A stretch of 5,435 bases of DNA from the NCBI GenBank assembly GCA_020851855.1, contig JADZBY010000481.1, positions 1 to 5,435 on the forward strand, given 5' to 3'. Below are positions 4,428 to 5,435 of this stretch, one piece after another. The stretch comes from Anaerolineae bacterium (GTDB lineage: Bacteria; Chloroflexota; Anaerolineae; Aggregatilineales; UBA2796). The notes beneath the pieces are model-generated. The model searched no databases and had not been told where the DNA came from. It saw only the letters and a list, made by a program, of their open reading frames with translations. The position numbers and the translations under genes were made by a program. Position 1 is the first letter of the stretch, and each line of letters begins with the position of its first letter.

Positions 4428-5435
4428 CTACCCACCCGCCAGCCGCTCAATGGCCCGGCGCGCCCGTTCGATGAAGCCGCCCGCGTCCGGACGGGACGCT
4501 ACGAAACGGTACGAGTCGAGCGCGCCGTCGAGGTCGCCTTCCATCTCCAAGAGCGCGGCGAAGTAGAAGCGGGTGCGCGGATTCTCGGCGTCGAGCGTCA
4601 CCGCCCGGTTCAGGGCATCGCGCGCGGCGGCCACGTCCCGCGCTGCCAGGAGCGCCCAACCCAGGCTGGCCAGCACGTCGGGATCATCCGGCGCATGTTC
4701 CGCCAAACGCCGCAACAGGGCCAACCCCTGCCCGGTCAGATCATAGCCGCCATCCGCGATGAAGCTCGCCAGCAAGCGACGAAAGGCCGGATCGTCGGGC
4801 GCAAGCTCGGTGGCCGTGGTCAAATAGAGAAGCGCTTCGCTGGGCTGCCCGGCATCCTGGTAGGCCAGTCCTAGCTCGGCGGCGATGGCCGGGTTGTGCG
4901 CATCGAGCGTGCGGGCCGTTTGCAGCGCTTCCAGGGCGCGCGCCGCATCCTCGTTGAGCCGCCAGTGCACCCCGGCGGCATAGTTCACCAGCGCATCGTT
5001 CGGGGCCAGATCAAGCGCCTGCCGGATGGGCGGCCAGCCGTCGCGCCCGGTGTGGCTCTGCGCCAAGCCCAGGAAGGCCAGCGCCGCCGGATTCGCCCGC
5101 TCCGTCTCCAATGCGGCGCGGAAAGCGCGCTCGGCGTAATTCCATTCGCCCAGGTTGGACATGGCCAAACCGAGCCGGAAGGCCAGCTCACCGCGCGGCG
5201 CGCCGCCGTACTCGGCGAGCACCACCAGAATCGCCTGCACGCCCGTCGCAAACTCGGGATCGGCGGCAGCGTGCGCCAGCGCAACGGGCGCGTCCGCCGG
5301 GGCGACCGGAGCGCGCAGCAGTGCGGCGTGAAAAACCGTTTCGCCATCCGCCGGATCGAGCCGCGCGGCTTGATCCAGCCAACGGGCGGCGCGATCCCAA
5401 TCCCGCGCATCCAGGGCGAGATCGATCAGGCGGCG
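4428..5435 (-). CDS. TPR-repeat protein (N-terminus outside window)
   Basis: The frame is open from the right edge to the TAG at 4430-4428 and gives 335 visible residues. A GTG at 5240-5238 could be read as a start, but the 65 residues before it continue without a stop and include TPR-like sequence (ARDWDRAARWLDQAARLDPADG), so it is internal. About seven to eight tetratricopeptide units follow. Typical ones are GELAFRLGLAMSNLGEWNYA near 82-116, AIAAELGLAYQDAGQPSEAL near 183-216, DVLASLGWALLAARDVAAAR near 253-286, and a final one near 287-319. Most end in the helix-breaking proline (DAENP, APDDP, RANP). TPR solenoids are protein-binding scaffolds. No enzymatic domain is visible in this part, and the missing N-terminus may hold a membrane anchor or another domain. 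No cysteine is present in the visible part. Confidence 0.87.
   Translation of the reverse strand, partial: RRLIDLALDARDWDRAARWLDQAARLDPADGETVFHAALLRAPVAPADAPVALAHAAADPEFATGVQAILVVLAEYGGAPRGELAFRLGLAMSNLGEWNYAERAFRAALETERANPAALAFLGLAQSHTGRDGWPPIRQALDLAPNDALVNYAAGVHWRLNEDAARALEALQTARTLDAHNPAIAAELGLAYQDAGQPSEALLYLTTATELAPDDPAFRRLLASFIADGGYDLTGQGLALLRRLAEHAPDDPDVLASLGWALLAARDVAAARDALNRAVTLDAENPRTRFYFAALLEMEGDLDGALDSYRFVASRPDAGGFIERARRAIERLAGG

Noticed and set aside
4233..4874. A 213-codon + strand frame across the intergenic repeat and the TPR 3' end
   Set aside because: Half of it is the antisense of well-formed TPR units and the rest is low-complexity repeat DNA.
5238..5240. GTG as the start of the TPR protein
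   Set aside because: The frame stays open to the window edge with TPR-like sequence upstream, so the gene starts outside the window.

Overview
The window is GC-rich and dense with genes. It looks like a chromosomal segment of a Chloroflexota (Anaerolineae-like) bacterium. That placement is an inference. It rests on a secreted protein that joins threonine/alanine-rich repeats and TPTPT-type linkers to a WD40 propeller, on the large TPR protein, and on the base composition. No rRNA or other marker gene is present to confirm it.

Layout. On the left, on the + strand, the C-terminal end of an unrecognised protein (to 217) overlaps by ATGA a HAD-superfamily phosphatase (214-882). Everything else reads on the - strand. 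From right to left it holds a TPR-repeat protein cut by the right edge (4428-5435) and an intergenic stretch with a nested inverted repeat and a CRP/FNR-like dyad (4183-4427). Next come a 78-residue four-cysteine protein (3946-4182) and a WD40 protein with a signal peptide (1989-3863). A VanZ-family membrane protein (1540-1992) and a single-domain CheY-like response regulator (953-1342) complete the strand. The HAD and response-regulator genes converge on a hairpin at 883-920.

Gene cooperation. The WD40 and VanZ genes overlap by ATGA and are probably translated together from one promoter, which has a consensus TATAAT at 3900-3905. Just downstream of that -10 lies a perfect 10-bp inverted repeat (3869-3897). 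Its proximal arm contains the Shine-Dalgarno sequence used by the TTG start of the WD40 gene. This compact control region is the most striking non-coding signal here. The response regulator has its own AT-rich upstream region with a small palindrome, and no histidine kinase is visible beside it.

No CRISPR array, transposase, tRNA or rRNA was found, and there is no clear sign of a new multi-gene system. The points most worth following up are the WD40 control region, the WD40 protein's repeat architecture and its coupling to VanZ, the small cysteine protein, and the intergenic inverted repeat.
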